The notes below the pieces were generated by a model. The model was not told the origin of the DNA. It was given only the letters and a program-made list of their open reading frames with translations, and did no database searches. A DNA stretch of 64,000 nucleotides from Bradyrhizobium sp. SZCCT0231 (lineage in GTDB: Bacteria; Pseudomonadota; Alphaproteobacteria; Rhizobiales; Xanthobacteraceae). Shown here one piece after another: positions 1 to 10,246 of the stretch; the first letter of the stretch is position 1; each line of letters starts with the position of its first letter. The stretch lies in contig NZ_JAFCKP010000020.1 in NCBI RefSeq assembly GCF_018130245.1, positions 1-64,000 on the forward strand, read 5' to 3'. The position numbers and the translations under genes are program-made.

Positions 1-354
1 ACCGTAGCAACGACGGCCAGGACCACACGGTTTTGCCGTACGCACGGCCCGCCATTTCGCCGCAGTTTTCCCAGCCCCGTCGACGGAGCCGGAAACTTAC
101 AGGCGAGACGAACCTGACAGCGCCGTTCGTCCGCACGCAGTTTCGGGCTCACGGAGAGCAATCCGCCCTGCCCTTGACTTCTCGTGCACGACGCTGCCGC
201 GTCCACCGCAAGCCCAGCTCGCGAACATGACGATCACACGATCGCCCCTCAAGAATGAGCCGGGATGGGTTACAAATACGATAAATCAGAATTTCGGTAA
301 AGCGGAATATCTTTATGCGATGGGATTGACAGAGGGCGACACAGGGCGAGACCT
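1..354. other. Gene-free start of window
   Basis: I see no credible coding region here. Short open frames exist on both strands but lack a Shine-Dalgarno sequence, a recognisable domain or sensible composition. The first 60 bases read on the minus strand give a short open frame of a type that I recall as a spurious, repeat-derived ORF in rhizobial genomes. That is a recollection, not something the sequence proves. Confidence 0.4.
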
Positions 355-441
355 GTAGCCCGGATGGAGCGCAGCGTAATCCGGGACAGCGCGAGATGCC
401 GGGCGAGCAGCCCCGGATTGCGCTTCGCTCCATCCGGGCTA
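355..441. repeat. Palindromic intergenic repeat (REP/RIME-like)
   Basis: Two arms of about 31 bases (355-385 and 411-441) are near-perfect inverted copies of each other, both built on GTAGCCCGGATGGAGCGCAG, around a 25-base centre. The RNA would fold into a long hairpin. I recognise this GTAGCCCGGATGGAGCG element as common between genes in Bradyrhizobium-type genomes. It is non-coding. Confidence 0.8.
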
Positions 442-462
442 CGGGCGAACCGACGCATAAAA

Positions 463-492
463 AAAAGGGCGGCGCAAGGCACCGCCCTTTTC
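463..492. terminator. Bidirectional rho-independent terminator
   Basis: The sequence AAAAGGGCGG, a 9-base loop, then CCGCCCTTTT forms a strong GC stem flanked by A and T runs. It lies 37 bases beyond the stop codon of the minus-strand gene ending at 529 and is the expected terminator for it. Confidence 0.8.
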
Positions 493-528
493 GCACAAGC
501 CAATCCGGCCAGCGTCGAAAACGACCGT

Positions 529-944
529 TCAATATGGCCCGTAACGGTAGCCAGGATCGTAGTAATAGGGACTGCCGCCGTAATAGCCGGGACCGCCGTA
601 GTAACCCGGGCCGCCGTAGTAAGGACGCGGACCGTAATAATAGCGGTTCTCGTAGTAGTCGCGGCGCCGCTGCTCGGCGATCACGCCGCCGATGATACCC
701 GCCGCGGCGCCCATGAAGGCGAGCTCGGCCCGCGTCGATAGTAGTGGCGACGTCGGGCCGCGCTGAAATCGGTGACGTCGGCGGAAGCCTGACCTGCCGC
801 GGCAGCCTTTGCGGACACCGCCGGGGCCGAACCCGGGGATGCCGCGGCGGAGGGCGACACCGAGGCTGCGAGCAGCGCCACGCTTGCGAATGCGGCCAGG
901 ACCGTGCTGCGGCCGGCCGCGGAAATCATCGGTGCATCACTCAT
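529..944 (-). pseudogene. Frameshifted Gly/Tyr-rich exported protein
   Basis: ATG at 944 follows a good ribosome site (AGAGGAAG). The first part encodes a signal peptide (a hydrophobic stretch ending ASVSPSAAA) and an Ala-rich linker up to the RRRHYYRRG motif. The frame then runs out, while the adjacent frame carries the natural continuation (AELAFMGAAAGIIGGV followed by Gly-Tyr-Tyr repeats) to the stop at 529. One extra G in the minus-strand GGG run (plus-strand CCC near 730-733) restores one reading frame of about 139 residues. This architecture, a signal peptide then a glycine-zipper-like segment then a YYGG tail, is typical of small rhizobial envelope proteins of unknown function. It is either a real pseudogene or a sequencing error. 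Confidence 0.7.
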
Positions 945-1238
945 CTCGATCTTCCTCTGTTTTCGCCCAAACACATACGTAAGCAAACAGTCTGTAACGC
1001 GCAAACCATTGAGATGGTTTCTTGATCGCGGCGATCTGCCACGCTTTGAACGATTGTAAACCGAACGATCAGATCCAGCTTGAACCAACCAACCTGAGCG
1101 GATAATGAACAGCCGCGCCGTTTTTCGGTCGCCGTAAGCGTTTCACGTGAACCAACGCATCAACCGACGCCGTCGGGATCGATGCCATTTTCCAGGGTTC
1201 AACGTGATCGACGCGTCCTTTTCCTCGAAAGAAATCAG

Positions 1239-1490
1239 ATGATTGCGGTTCGCAAACTGCCGGCGCGCTATGCGCCGATCGTGATGCCATTCGTGCTGTC
1301 CGTCCTCATGACGGCCGTGGTGTCGGTCATTTCGACGCTGCGAAGCCTCGGCGCAACGCCGGCGTTCCTGGCCACTTGGCCCGGTGCCTGGGGGCTGTCA
1401 TGGCTCGTCGCCTTCCCGACGCTGCTCGTGGTCCTGCCACTGGTCCGGCGGATCGTGGCCTGCCTCGTTGCAGCCCCACCGGGGCGGTAG
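1239..1490 (+). CDS. DUF2798 small membrane protein
   Basis: An 83-residue protein with two hydrophobic segments (roughly residues 13-35 and 50-75). Its pattern, LPARYAPIVMPFVLS near the start and TWPGAWGLSWLVAFP in the middle, matches the DUF2798 family of small two-pass inner-membrane proteins of unknown role. The ATG at 1239 was chosen because family members begin just before the LPARY motif; the in-frame extension to 1182 adds only polar, non-conserved residues. It is convergent with the chloride channel gene, whose stop codon lies 6 bases away. Confidence 0.75.
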   Translation: MIAVRKLPARYAPIVMPFVLSVLMTAVVSVISTLRSLGATPAFLATWPGAWGLSWLVAFPTLLVVLPLVRRIVACLVAAPPGR

Positions 1491-1496
1491 CCGCGC

Positions 1497-3284
1497 TTAC
1501 GACAACGCCCCAAGCACGCCCCTCGTCGCCTTGTCGATCTCCTCGACATAGCGGCGGCGGGCGAAGTTCTCGGTGAGGAAGCCGACCACCTTGCGGCTGT
1601 CGGTGGAATCGACCACCGCCAGCATCTCCGCTTCGGCCTCGTCGAACACCGCCATCGCCGACTTCACGTTCATTTCCGGGATCAGCACGATGTCGATCAG
1701 GCGGGCGAGCTCGATCACCTGGATGTCGTCGGCGATGGTGTCGAGATCGCTGGAGAACAGGTCGGGCAGCAGGACGAGGCCGACATATTCGTCCGCATTG
1801 TTGACGATGACGACTCCCGGCCGCGAGCCCAGCGCGAATTCGCGGCGCGCGGCGGCGATCGTCGTGGTCGACGGCACCTTGCCGACGTCGGAGCGCATCA
1901 GGCGCTCGACGGTGAGATTGCGCAGCCAGCCGACGTCGTTGGCGCTGCGGATGGTCTCGCCACGCAGATGCAGGCGCCAGGTCGAGAAGGAGTGACCGAA
2001 CATGAAGCGGACGCAGATCGAGGTGACGATGCAGCCGGCCAACACCACGGCCGTGACGTCGACATTGCGGGTCATCTCGAGCACGAGGAACGACATCGTC
2101 AGGGGGCCGCCGACGATGGCGACGCCGAGCGTCGCCATGCCCGTCAACATCGCCACCAGCGGATCGATCACGAAGTTCGGACTGATCAGTTCCAAGAGCT
2201 CGGCGAAGAACTTCCCGATCAGGCTGCCGACGAACAGCGAGGCGAAGAACAGGCCGCCGCGGAAACCCGAGGCGAGCGAGATCAGGCAGGCCGTCACTTT
2301 CAGGGCGATGACCAACGCGATCAGCCCGATCGTCATGTCGTGGAAGAGATCGAGCACCATGGCGCCATGGCCGGCCGCCAGCACCTGCGGCGTGATGATG
2401 GCAAATCCGCCGACGATGAGACCGCCGAATACCGGGCGGAGCCAGACCGGCAACCAGGCGAACAGGCGCTCGAACATCGGCGAGGAGCGCATCACGGCGA
2501 TGCCGACGCCGCTGGTGACGAGGGCGAGCCCGATCAGCGCCAGATATTGCTCGACGCCGACGGCGCTGACCTTGGGTATCTCCAGAGAGTATGGCGCGCC
2601 GCCGAGCCATTGCGCCGTCAGGGCGCCCGCGAGCGAGGCCGCCAGGATCGGCGCGGCGCTGCCGACGGCATAGACACCGACGATCAGCTCGCAGGCATAG
2701 AAGGCGCCGGTGATCGGCGCGCCGAACGCCGCCGCGATCGCGGCGGCCGCACCGCAGCCGACCATCAGGCGCAGATCGTTGCGGCGAAGATTGAAGAACT
2801 TGCCGAGCAGCGAGGCGATGCCCGAGCCGATCTGGGTATAGCCGGCCTCGAGGCCGACCGAGGCGCCGCAGCCGTTGGAAATCAGGGTCTGGCTCGACAC
2901 CACGACGCTGTCCCGCATCGAGAGATTGCCGCCGCGCAGCGCGTTCGCCTCGATCGGGTCGACCGCGTTGGAGATCTTCATGCGCCGCCGCGACCATTCC
3001 ATGATGCCGAGCGAGAGCCCACCGAGTGCAGGCGCGATCAGTGCCGCCCACGGACTGACGCTCGCATGAGCCGATAGGTGGACATCGATGGGAATTCCGT
3101 AGATCACCACATGCGCGATCTGGGCGATCTGGGCCATCAGCGTCACGACCGCGCCCGAAAGGGTGCCGATCACGAGCGCGAGCGGAATCAAATAGAACTC
3201 GTTGCTGCGCAGCAGGGCGCGCAGCCGAACCATGATACGGTTCGTCCCCTTGCGCTCGACGAGATGCCTGATCCGCACGAACAC
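1497..3284 (-). CDS. ClC-type chloride channel/transporter with CBS domains
   Basis: A 595-residue integral membrane protein with about ten to twelve hydrophobic segments across residues 30-440, followed by a cytoplasmic tail with two CBS-like units (about 455-510 and 535-590). It belongs to the ClC family of chloride channels and proton/chloride exchangers. The filter region reads GCGASVGLEAGYTQIGS (residues 138-154). The gating glutamate position is kept (E146), but the usual GREGP is GLEAG. The GGLFFASLFVGS and GGPLTMSFLVLEMT stretches match later ClC helices. Translation starts at GTG 3284, 12 bases after the aldolase stop codon, so the two genes are probably cotranscribed. An in-frame ATG at residue 18 is an alternative start. 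Confidence 0.88.
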   Translation of the reverse strand: MFVRIRHLVERKGTNRIMVRLRALLRSNEFYLIPLALVIGTLSGAVVTLMAQIAQIAHVVIYGIPIDVHLSAHASVSPWAALIAPALGGLSLGIMEWSRRRMKISNAVDPIEANALRGGNLSMRDSVVVSSQTLISNGCGASVGLEAGYTQIGSGIASLLGKFFNLRRNDLRLMVGCGAAAAIAAAFGAPITGAFYACELIVGVYAVGSAAPILAASLAGALTAQWLGGAPYSLEIPKVSAVGVEQYLALIGLALVTSGVGIAVMRSSPMFERLFAWLPVWLRPVFGGLIVGGFAIITPQVLAAGHGAMVLDLFHDMTIGLIALVIALKVTACLISLASGFRGGLFFASLFVGSLIGKFFAELLELISPNFVIDPLVAMLTGMATLGVAIVGGPLTMSFLVLEMTRNVDVTAVVLAGCIVTSICVRFMFGHSFSTWRLHLRGETIRSANDVGWLRNLTVERLMRSDVGKVPSTTTIAAARREFALGSRPGVVIVNNADEYVGLVLLPDLFSSDLDTIADDIQVIELARLIDIVLIPEMNVKSAMAVFDEAEAEMLAVVDSTDSRKVVGFLTENFARRRYVEEIDKATRGVLGALS

Positions 3285-3296
3285 CTTCTATCCGCC

Positions 3297-3950
3297 TCAC
3301 CCTTCCGACAGGCCGTAGCCGGCCATGCGCTGGCGGACCCGCTCGATCTCCTCGCTGGAGAGCAGCGGCGGTTGTCCGATCTGGAGGCAGCCGTGATATT
3401 GCCGCGCCAGCGTCTCGACCTCGACGGCGAGCCACATCGCCTTGTCCAGCGTCTTGCCGATCGCGATCATGCCGTGATGGTCGAGCAGACAGGCAAGCCG
3501 GCCCTCAAGCGCCCGCACCGCGTGCTCGGACAATTCCGCCGTTCCGAAGGTGGCGTAGGGCGCGCAGCGGATGCTGTCGCCACCGGCGGCCGCGATCATG
3601 TAGTGCACCGGCGGGATCTCCATGCCCATGATCGCCAGGATGGTGCAATAGGTCGGATGGGCATGCACGACCGCGTTGACGTCGGGGCGCGATTTCAAGA
3701 TGTCGCGATGAAAGCGCCACTCGCTCGACGGCTTCTGGTCGGGCGCGTGTGCGCCGTCCATGGCCATGAAGACGATCTGGTCCGCCGTCATGGTCTCATA
3801 GGGCACGCTGGTCGGCGTGACCAGGAGCCCGTCCACATGCCGGACGCTGATATTGCCTGACGTGCCCTGGTTGATGCCGAGCGCGTTCATGCGGCGGCAG
3901 GCATCGATGATGGCTTGCCTCTTGTCGAGTTCGTCCGCAGTCATCGACAT
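3297..3950 (-). CDS. Class II aldolase/adducin family protein
   Basis: A 217-residue zinc-dependent aldolase of the FucA/AraD type. It shows the family landmarks NISVRH near residue 34, the SSEWRFHRDIL segment carrying the catalytic Glu, the zinc motif HAHPTYC, and a later HHGMIAIG histidine. The family cleaves sugar phosphates such as L-fuculose-1-phosphate or epimerises ribulose phosphates. The substrate here cannot be read from sequence. ATG 3950 is preceded by GGAAATCGGG. The gene is upstream of, and probably in one transcript with, the ClC channel gene. No sugar kinase or isomerase lies nearby, so the pathway is open. Confidence 0.85.
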   Translation of the reverse strand: MSMTADELDKRQAIIDACRRMNALGINQGTSGNISVRHVDGLLVTPTSVPYETMTADQIVFMAMDGAHAPDQKPSSEWRFHRDILKSRPDVNAVVHAHPTYCTILAIMGMEIPPVHYMIAAAGGDSIRCAPYATFGTAELSEHAVRALEGRLACLLDHHGMIAIGKTLDKAMWLAVEVETLARQYHGCLQIGQPPLLSSEEIERVRQRMAGYGLSEG

Positions 3951-4108
3951 CCCGATTTCCTGACGATGGGCTTGTTAGACCCGAAGTACGTCAAAGCGAT
4001 GCGGCAGCGCAAGCGAAAGCGACCGGATCGCGCCCTCGGACGCTGGAACGATGGCTGCCGGGCAGACTTAGCCCAGCAAAGCCGCTTTGGAAATCACTGG
4101 AGGCGACA

Positions 4109-4315
4109 ATGAGCGACAGTGGAATCGGAATGCTCCTCGGCCACCTCTCGGCCAACCTGCTTTGGCTCTGGTTCATCGGCGCGTTCGTGCTCGGCGGGGT
4201 CCTCGTTTACGGGGTGATGAAGGCCGGCCACCTGCGCCGCAGCGAGCGGGCACGCCTCGACCGCGCGACGGAAGAGCGACAGCGCCAGGAAGACCCCTAC
4301 AAGCGTCCGACCTGA
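4109..4315 (+). CDS. Small single-pass membrane protein
   Basis: A 68-residue protein preceded by a good ribosome site (TGGAGGCGACA). One hydrophobic segment (about residues 12-39, ending VLVYGVMKAG) is followed by a strongly charged Arg/Glu-rich cytoplasmic tail. I recognise no domain. It lies upstream of the ferritin-like stress gene on the same strand, but the 110-base gap leaves cotranscription uncertain. Confidence 0.6.
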   Translation: MSDSGIGMLLGHLSANLLWLWFIGAFVLGGVLVYGVMKAGHLRRSERARLDRATEERQRQEDPYKRPT

Positions 4316-4425
4316 GCGAGCCGCGAACGCCGGTTGCAGTTTGGAACTTTCGTTCTGCAACGGCTTTGATCGCCCGAGGATTGAGGAAGGCGAGGCCTTC
4401 CCGTGTCGCCTCATGAGGAGGACGT

Positions 4426-4992
4426 ATGGCCAAACGAGCGAAGAAACGCACAACCAAGAAGACCGCGGCGCGCCGGCCGCGTCAGGCGCCGAAGATGCTC
4501 AGCGACCTGTTCCTGGACACGCTGAAGGACATCTATTTCGCCGAGAACAAGATCATCAAGACCTTGCCCAAAATGGCGAAGGCAGCGCAATCGAAGGAGC
4601 TGGCAGCCGCCTTCAACAAGCATCTGCGCGAGACCCAGGGCCAGGTCAAGCGGCTGGACCAGATCTTCAAGATGCTGGGCAAGCCTGCACGCGGCAGGCC
4701 CTGCGAGGGCATCAACGGCATTGCCGACGAGGGCGCCGAGATCATGAAGGCGTTCAAGGGAGCGCCGGCGCTCGATGCCGGACTGCTCGCGGCCGCCCAG
4801 GCGGTCGAGCATTACGAGATCTCCCGCTACGGCACGCTACGCACCTGGGCCGAGGAGCTCGGCATGCAGGACGCAGCAAGACTGCTCCAGGAGACGCTGG
4901 ACGAGGAAGAGACGACCGATCGCACCCTGACCGAGCTCGCCACCTCCGTGATCAATCTCAGAGCGGAAGAAGAGTACCGCGCTGCGGCCTGA
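4426..4992 (+). CDS. DUF892 (YciE/YciF-type) ferritin-like protein
   Basis: A 188-residue four-helix-bundle protein. A Lys/Arg-rich N-terminus (residues 1-22, AKKRTTKKTAARRP) precedes the DUF892 core, with the helix starts LFLDTLKDIYFAENKI, LRETQGQVKRL, VEHYEISRYGTL and LQETLDEEETTDRTL providing the Glu/His metal ligands expected of this family. YciE/YciF proteins are stress-induced and dimeric, with a possible di-iron site; their exact reaction is unknown. The basic tail could bind nucleic acid, which is inference. The start is set by the AGGAGGACGT ribosome site. The next genes on the strand, hsp20 and lon, are also stress functions. Confidence 0.85.
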   Translation: MAKRAKKRTTKKTAARRPRQAPKMLSDLFLDTLKDIYFAENKIIKTLPKMAKAAQSKELAAAFNKHLRETQGQVKRLDQIFKMLGKPARGRPCEGINGIADEGAEIMKAFKGAPALDAGLLAAAQAVEHYEISRYGTLRTWAEELGMQDAARLLQETLDEEETTDRTLTELATSVINLRAEEEYRAAA

Positions 4993-5158
4993 CCCGCGAC
5001 GCAGGCAATGACGGAACGTCGCGGTCCATGCCGCGGCGTTCGCTTGTCTTGATCGCACGACGGCGCATGGCACATCGGCGCCACCGCACTGGATTTCCGC
5101 ACTGGATTTCCCTGGAACCGGCCCCATATGCAGGCTTTCCCACCCCCGAGCCCGCATC

Positions 5159-5542
5159 ATGCAACCCAAAAATCCCCTCGACTGGATGCTGTCCGAAGCC
5201 CTGGACTCGCTGACCCGCGCCGATCGGCTGCGCCAGCAGTTCGGTCGCCAGGAAGCCTGCTGGGAGCCGCCGATCGACGTGCTCGAGACCGAGCGTGAGC
5301 TCCTGATCCTGGTGGCGCTTCCCGGCGTCAATCCGGACAATGTCGAGACCGTCATCCATGACGGCGCCCTCGTCATCTCCGGTCAGCGCACCCTCCCGCC
5401 GGAGCTTCGCAACGCCCGCATCCATCGGCTCGAGCTGCCGCAGGGCCGCTTCGAGCGGCGCATCGCTCTGCCCCTTGGCCGCTACGCCATCAGCCGCTTC
5501 GTGATGAACGGCTGCGTCGCACTGCGCCTCGCCAAATCCTGA
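5159..5542 (+). CDS. Hsp20/alpha-crystallin small heat-shock protein
   Basis: A 127-residue small chaperone. The alpha-crystallin domain spans about residues 38-125: WEPPIDVLETERELLILVAL, then LPGVNPDNVETVIHDGALVI and a final strand around FERRIALPLGRY. It lacks the usual long C-terminal I-x-I tail. Small heat-shock proteins hold unfolding proteins for refolding or degradation. Its stop is 8 bases before the Lon start, so it forms a chaperone/protease operon with lon, a pairing that fits handing clients to the protease. The ribosome site is weak. Confidence 0.85.
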   Translation: MQPKNPLDWMLSEALDSLTRADRLRQQFGRQEACWEPPIDVLETERELLILVALPGVNPDNVETVIHDGALVISGQRTLPPELRNARIHRLELPQGRFERRIALPLGRYAISRFVMNGCVALRLAKS

Positions 5543-5550
5543 GGTCGATC

Positions 5551-7932
<2,382 letters not shown>

Positions 7933-7937
7933 ATGCG

Positions 7938-8093
7938 ATGAAGAAACTGCTGGACGAAGCGAAGAGATCGCGGAAGACGCAGCGGCTGCGGCAGTTGCTC
8001 GATCGCGCGATCGACCGGGTTCGCGATGCGCTCGCGGCGCCCGGGCCGCGGCTGCAGCCGGTCCCGGTCCGGGTGAAGCGCCGCAAGGGTTGA
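7938..8093 (+). CDS. Very small basic hypothetical protein
   Basis: A 51-codon frame beginning MKKLLDEAKRSRK and ending VRVKRRKG, with a predicted helix rich in Arg and Asp around residues 15-30. It starts 6 bases after the lon stop codon with a plausible ribosome site (CGGAGTAG) and ends before the terminator at 8131, so it would be the last gene of the hsp20-lon transcript. I recognise no family. Its reality rests on position and the ribosome site only. Confidence 0.45.
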   Translation: MKKLLDEAKRSRKTQRLRQLLDRAIDRVRDALAAPGPRLQPVPVRVKRRKG

Positions 8094-8130
8094 GCCCCTC
8101 CGTCTCGAGCCCTCGCGGCTGCCCCAAACA

Positions 8131-8158
8131 AAAGGCCCCCTCCTGCGAGGGGGCCTTT
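8131..8158. terminator. Bidirectional rho-independent terminator
   Basis: AAAGGCCCCCTC, a 4-base loop, then GAGGGGGCCTTT forms a perfect 12-bp hairpin with A and T ends. It separates the convergent hsp20-lon operon and the HU gene and can serve both. Confidence 0.88.
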
Positions 8159-8164
8159 GCGTTA

Positions 8165-8467
8165 TTAGGACACGGCGTCCTTGGCGGCCTTGACCGGGCG
8201 GGCGCGGACGATCTTCCGGGCCGGCTTGGCCTTGAACATCATCTCTTCGCCCGTGAACGGGTTGGTGCCCTTGCGCGCCTTGGTCGCGGGCTTCTTGATG
8301 ACCACGAACTTGGCGAAGCCCGGCACCAGGAACAGGCCGTTCTTCTTGAGCTCCTTGTGGCCGACGTCGGTCAGCGTCTCCATGACGTTCTTGACGTCAC
8401 GCTTGGAAAGCTCGGTGGCGGTCGCAATCTTTTCGATCAACTGCGATTTGGACATCTGGGTTGGCAT
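8165..8467 (-). CDS. HU/IHF family nucleoid protein
   Basis: A 100-residue DNA-binding protein with the HU fold. The dimerisation helices begin SKSQLIEKIA, and the beta-arm signature reads GTNPFTGEEM followed by a basic Lys/Ala-rich tail (FKAKPARKIVRARPVKAA). HU proteins bend DNA and compact the nucleoid. ATG 8467 follows a strong TCAGAGGAGACACG site; the in-frame upstream extension is not HU-like. The core NPFTGE is close to canonical HU (NPQTG), while the C-terminal tail is longer and more basic than in E. coli HU. Confidence 0.9.
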   Translation of the reverse strand: MPTQMSKSQLIEKIATATELSKRDVKNVMETLTDVGHKELKKNGLFLVPGFAKFVVIKKPATKARKGTNPFTGEEMMFKAKPARKIVRARPVKAAKDAVS

Positions 8468-8787
8468 CGTGTCTCCTCTGATTCGTTGCCGGTTGCATAT
8501 TAGACCAACCGTTGAAGGCCTATAGCCTTCTGCACAGTTTTGTCGCGATTTTACGGGCTTTTCTGGCCCCCTGTGGCAAAAAACCCTGCTTTTTAGCGAC
8601 TTCCGGAGCGGGAGAAGCCTCGGGCAGCCGTTTTTGCCTTGTTTCAAAGGCCCGCACGCCATCTTGCTAAAGCTGATTCGCAGCTTTCGACAAGCGACGA
8701 CCGGCCCCGTTGCCGAAGGCCGGTCGCGATTCCATCCGCCGTTGAGGTCGACACGTGCCTGTCGCGGTGTTGCACGAACCGCGAGAT
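8468..8787. other. Intergenic region between livF-type gene and HU gene
   Basis: No gene is seen. It should contain the promoter of the HU gene next to 8467. A 9-bp stem (CGACCGGCC at 8698-8706 with its complement at 8718-8726) lies 62 bases beyond the stop of the ABC ATPase gene and could end that transcript, although it has no T run. AGCTG/CAGCT around 8671-8685 is a second small hairpin. Confidence 0.4.
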
Positions 8788-9507
8788 TCAGTGAATTCCG
8801 ACGCCGATCAACCTGTCGACCAGCGCCTGATCCTGCATCAGGGTTCGCGGGTTTCCAGACCAGCTGATCCGCCCGCGCTCCAGCACGATGACCTTGCTGG
8901 CGAATTCCAAAGCCCGCTCGACCTGCTGCTCGACCAGGACGATCGTCATTTCGCCTTTCGCCACCAGCCTGGCGAGCAGCTCCATCAACTCATCGCAGAT
9001 GACCGGCGCCAGTCCCTCGAGCGGCTCATCGAGCAGCAGGATCGACGGCTTGCCGAGCAACGTACGCGCCATCGACAGCATCTGCTGCTCGCCACCGGAC
9101 AATTGCCGACCGAAATTGCCGCGACGCTCACGCAGGCGCGGGAAGATCTCGTAGGCCTCCTCCAGCATCGACTGGGGCTGGCCCTTGAGCCCGGCGCGAA
9201 GGTTCTCCTCGACGGTGAGCGAAGCGAAGATGTCGCGGGTCTGCGGCACGTAGCCGAGGCCCCTCCCCGCGCGCGCCGAGGTTCGGCAGCCCGCAATGTC
9301 CTCTCCGTTCAGGCGAATCTCGCCCGCATGTCGCGTTGTCAGTCCCATCAAGGTCGCGAGCAGCGTCGTCTTGCCCATGCCGTTGCGGCCGAGCACCGCC
9401 AGGCGCTCACCCGCACCTATCTCGAACGAGACCTGTTCGATGATGCGGGTCGGACCGTAACCGGCGCTGAGGTTGCGGATATCAAGCGGTGCGGCGCGCA
9501 TCGGCAT
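8788..9507 (-). CDS. Branched-chain-type ABC transporter ATPase (LivF-like)
   Basis: A 239-residue ABC ATPase with Walker A GRNGMGKT, signature LSGGEQQM and Walker B SILLLDEP, of the LivF subtype that pairs with LivG. It sits on the cytoplasmic side and powers solute import. ATG 9507 was chosen because CTCGGGAGCT lies just upstream; GTG 9525 is possible. It overlaps the livG-type gene by 26 bases. It is the last gene of the five-gene transporter set, whose substrate is probably the compound degraded by the oxygenase genes upstream. Confidence 0.88.
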   Translation of the reverse strand: MPMRAAPLDIRNLSAGYGPTRIIEQVSFEIGAGERLAVLGRNGMGKTTLLATLMGLTTRHAGEIRLNGEDIAGCRTSARAGRGLGYVPQTRDIFASLTVEENLRAGLKGQPQSMLEEAYEIFPRLRERRGNFGRQLSGGEQQMLSMARTLLGKPSILLLDEPLEGLAPVICDELMELLARLVAKGEMTIVLVEQQVERALEFASKVIVLERGRISWSGNPRTLMQDQALVDRLIGVGIH

Positions 9508-10246
9508 AGCTCCCGAGATAGGCACGGCGTACCTCGTGATCGGCGGTCACCTGCGCAGCGGATCCTTCGAAGATCAATCTGCCGGCCGCCAGCACCATCA
9601 CGCGCCGGGCGAATTTGAAGACGAGGTCCATGTCGTGCTCGATCATCAGCACGGCGATGTCGGGAGGCAGGCGGTTGATGGCCTCCAGGATGCGGGGCGT
9701 CTCGTCATGGGGAACGCCTGCGGCGGGCTCGTCGAGCAGCAGCACCTTGGGCCGCAGGGCAAGTCCGATTGCAAGCTCCATCAGCCGCTGCTGGCCATAG
9801 GCGAGCTCGACGATCTTGCGAGAGGCGAGGCCGAGAAGGCCGAGGTGACCGAGGATCTCGCTCCACTCCGCCTTGACCTCGGGCAGGTCGGTCGCGCGAG
9901 ACAACAGCCGGCGGGTCAGGCCACGGCGTTGCATGATGGCCAGGGCAACGTTGTCGGCGACCGTCAGATTGGCGAACAGCCGCGTGGTCTGGAAGCTGCG
10001 CACCAGCCCCCGGCGCACACGCTGGGGGATGCTGCACGCCGTGATGTCCTCACCGGACATGAAGAAGCGGCCTTCACTGGGGGCGATGTCGCCGGTGATC
10101 AGATTCACCAGCGTGGTCTTGCCGGCGCCATTCGGCCCGATGAGTGCCACGCGGTCCCCCGCCGCGAGCTTGAAACTGACGTCCCGGGTGACTTGCAACC
10201 CGCCGAACGAGAACGAGATATGGCGCGCTTCGAGCAGGTCGCTCAT
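9482..10246 (-). CDS. Branched-chain-type ABC transporter ATPase (LivG-like)
   Basis: A 254-residue ABC ATPase. It has Walker A GPNGAGKT, the long insert of the LivG type (RRGLVRSFQTTRLF), the AYGQQRLMELA signature in place of LSGGQ, usual for LivG, and Walker B KVLLLDEP. It forms the second nucleotide-binding subunit of a hydrophobic-amino-acid-type importer. The start ATG overlaps the stop codon of the LivM-like gene as ATGA, showing translational coupling; GGAAAAGAAG is the ribosome site. Confidence 0.88.
   Translation of the reverse strand: MSDLLEARHISFSFGGLQVTRDVSFKLAAGDRVALIGPNGAGKTTLVNLITGDIAPSEGRFFMSGEDITACSIPQRVRRGLVRSFQTTRLFANLTVADNVALAIMQRRGLTRRLLSRATDLPEVKAEWSEILGHLGLLGLASRKIVELAYGQQRLMELAIGLALRPKVLLLDEPAAGVPHDETPRILEAINRLPPDIAVLMIEHDMDLVFKFARRVMVLAAGRLIFEGSAAQVTADHEVRRAYLGSYADARRTA

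Noticed and set aside
1327-3435. Long Arg/Ala-rich frame overlapping the ClC gene
   Set aside because: It is an out-of-frame shadow with the composition typical of high-GC antisense reading.
4340-4370. GGAAC at 4343 ahead of the DUF892 gene, a possible EcfG stress promoter
   Set aside because: The expected CGTT at 16-18 bases downstream is absent; the only CGTT is 3 bases away.
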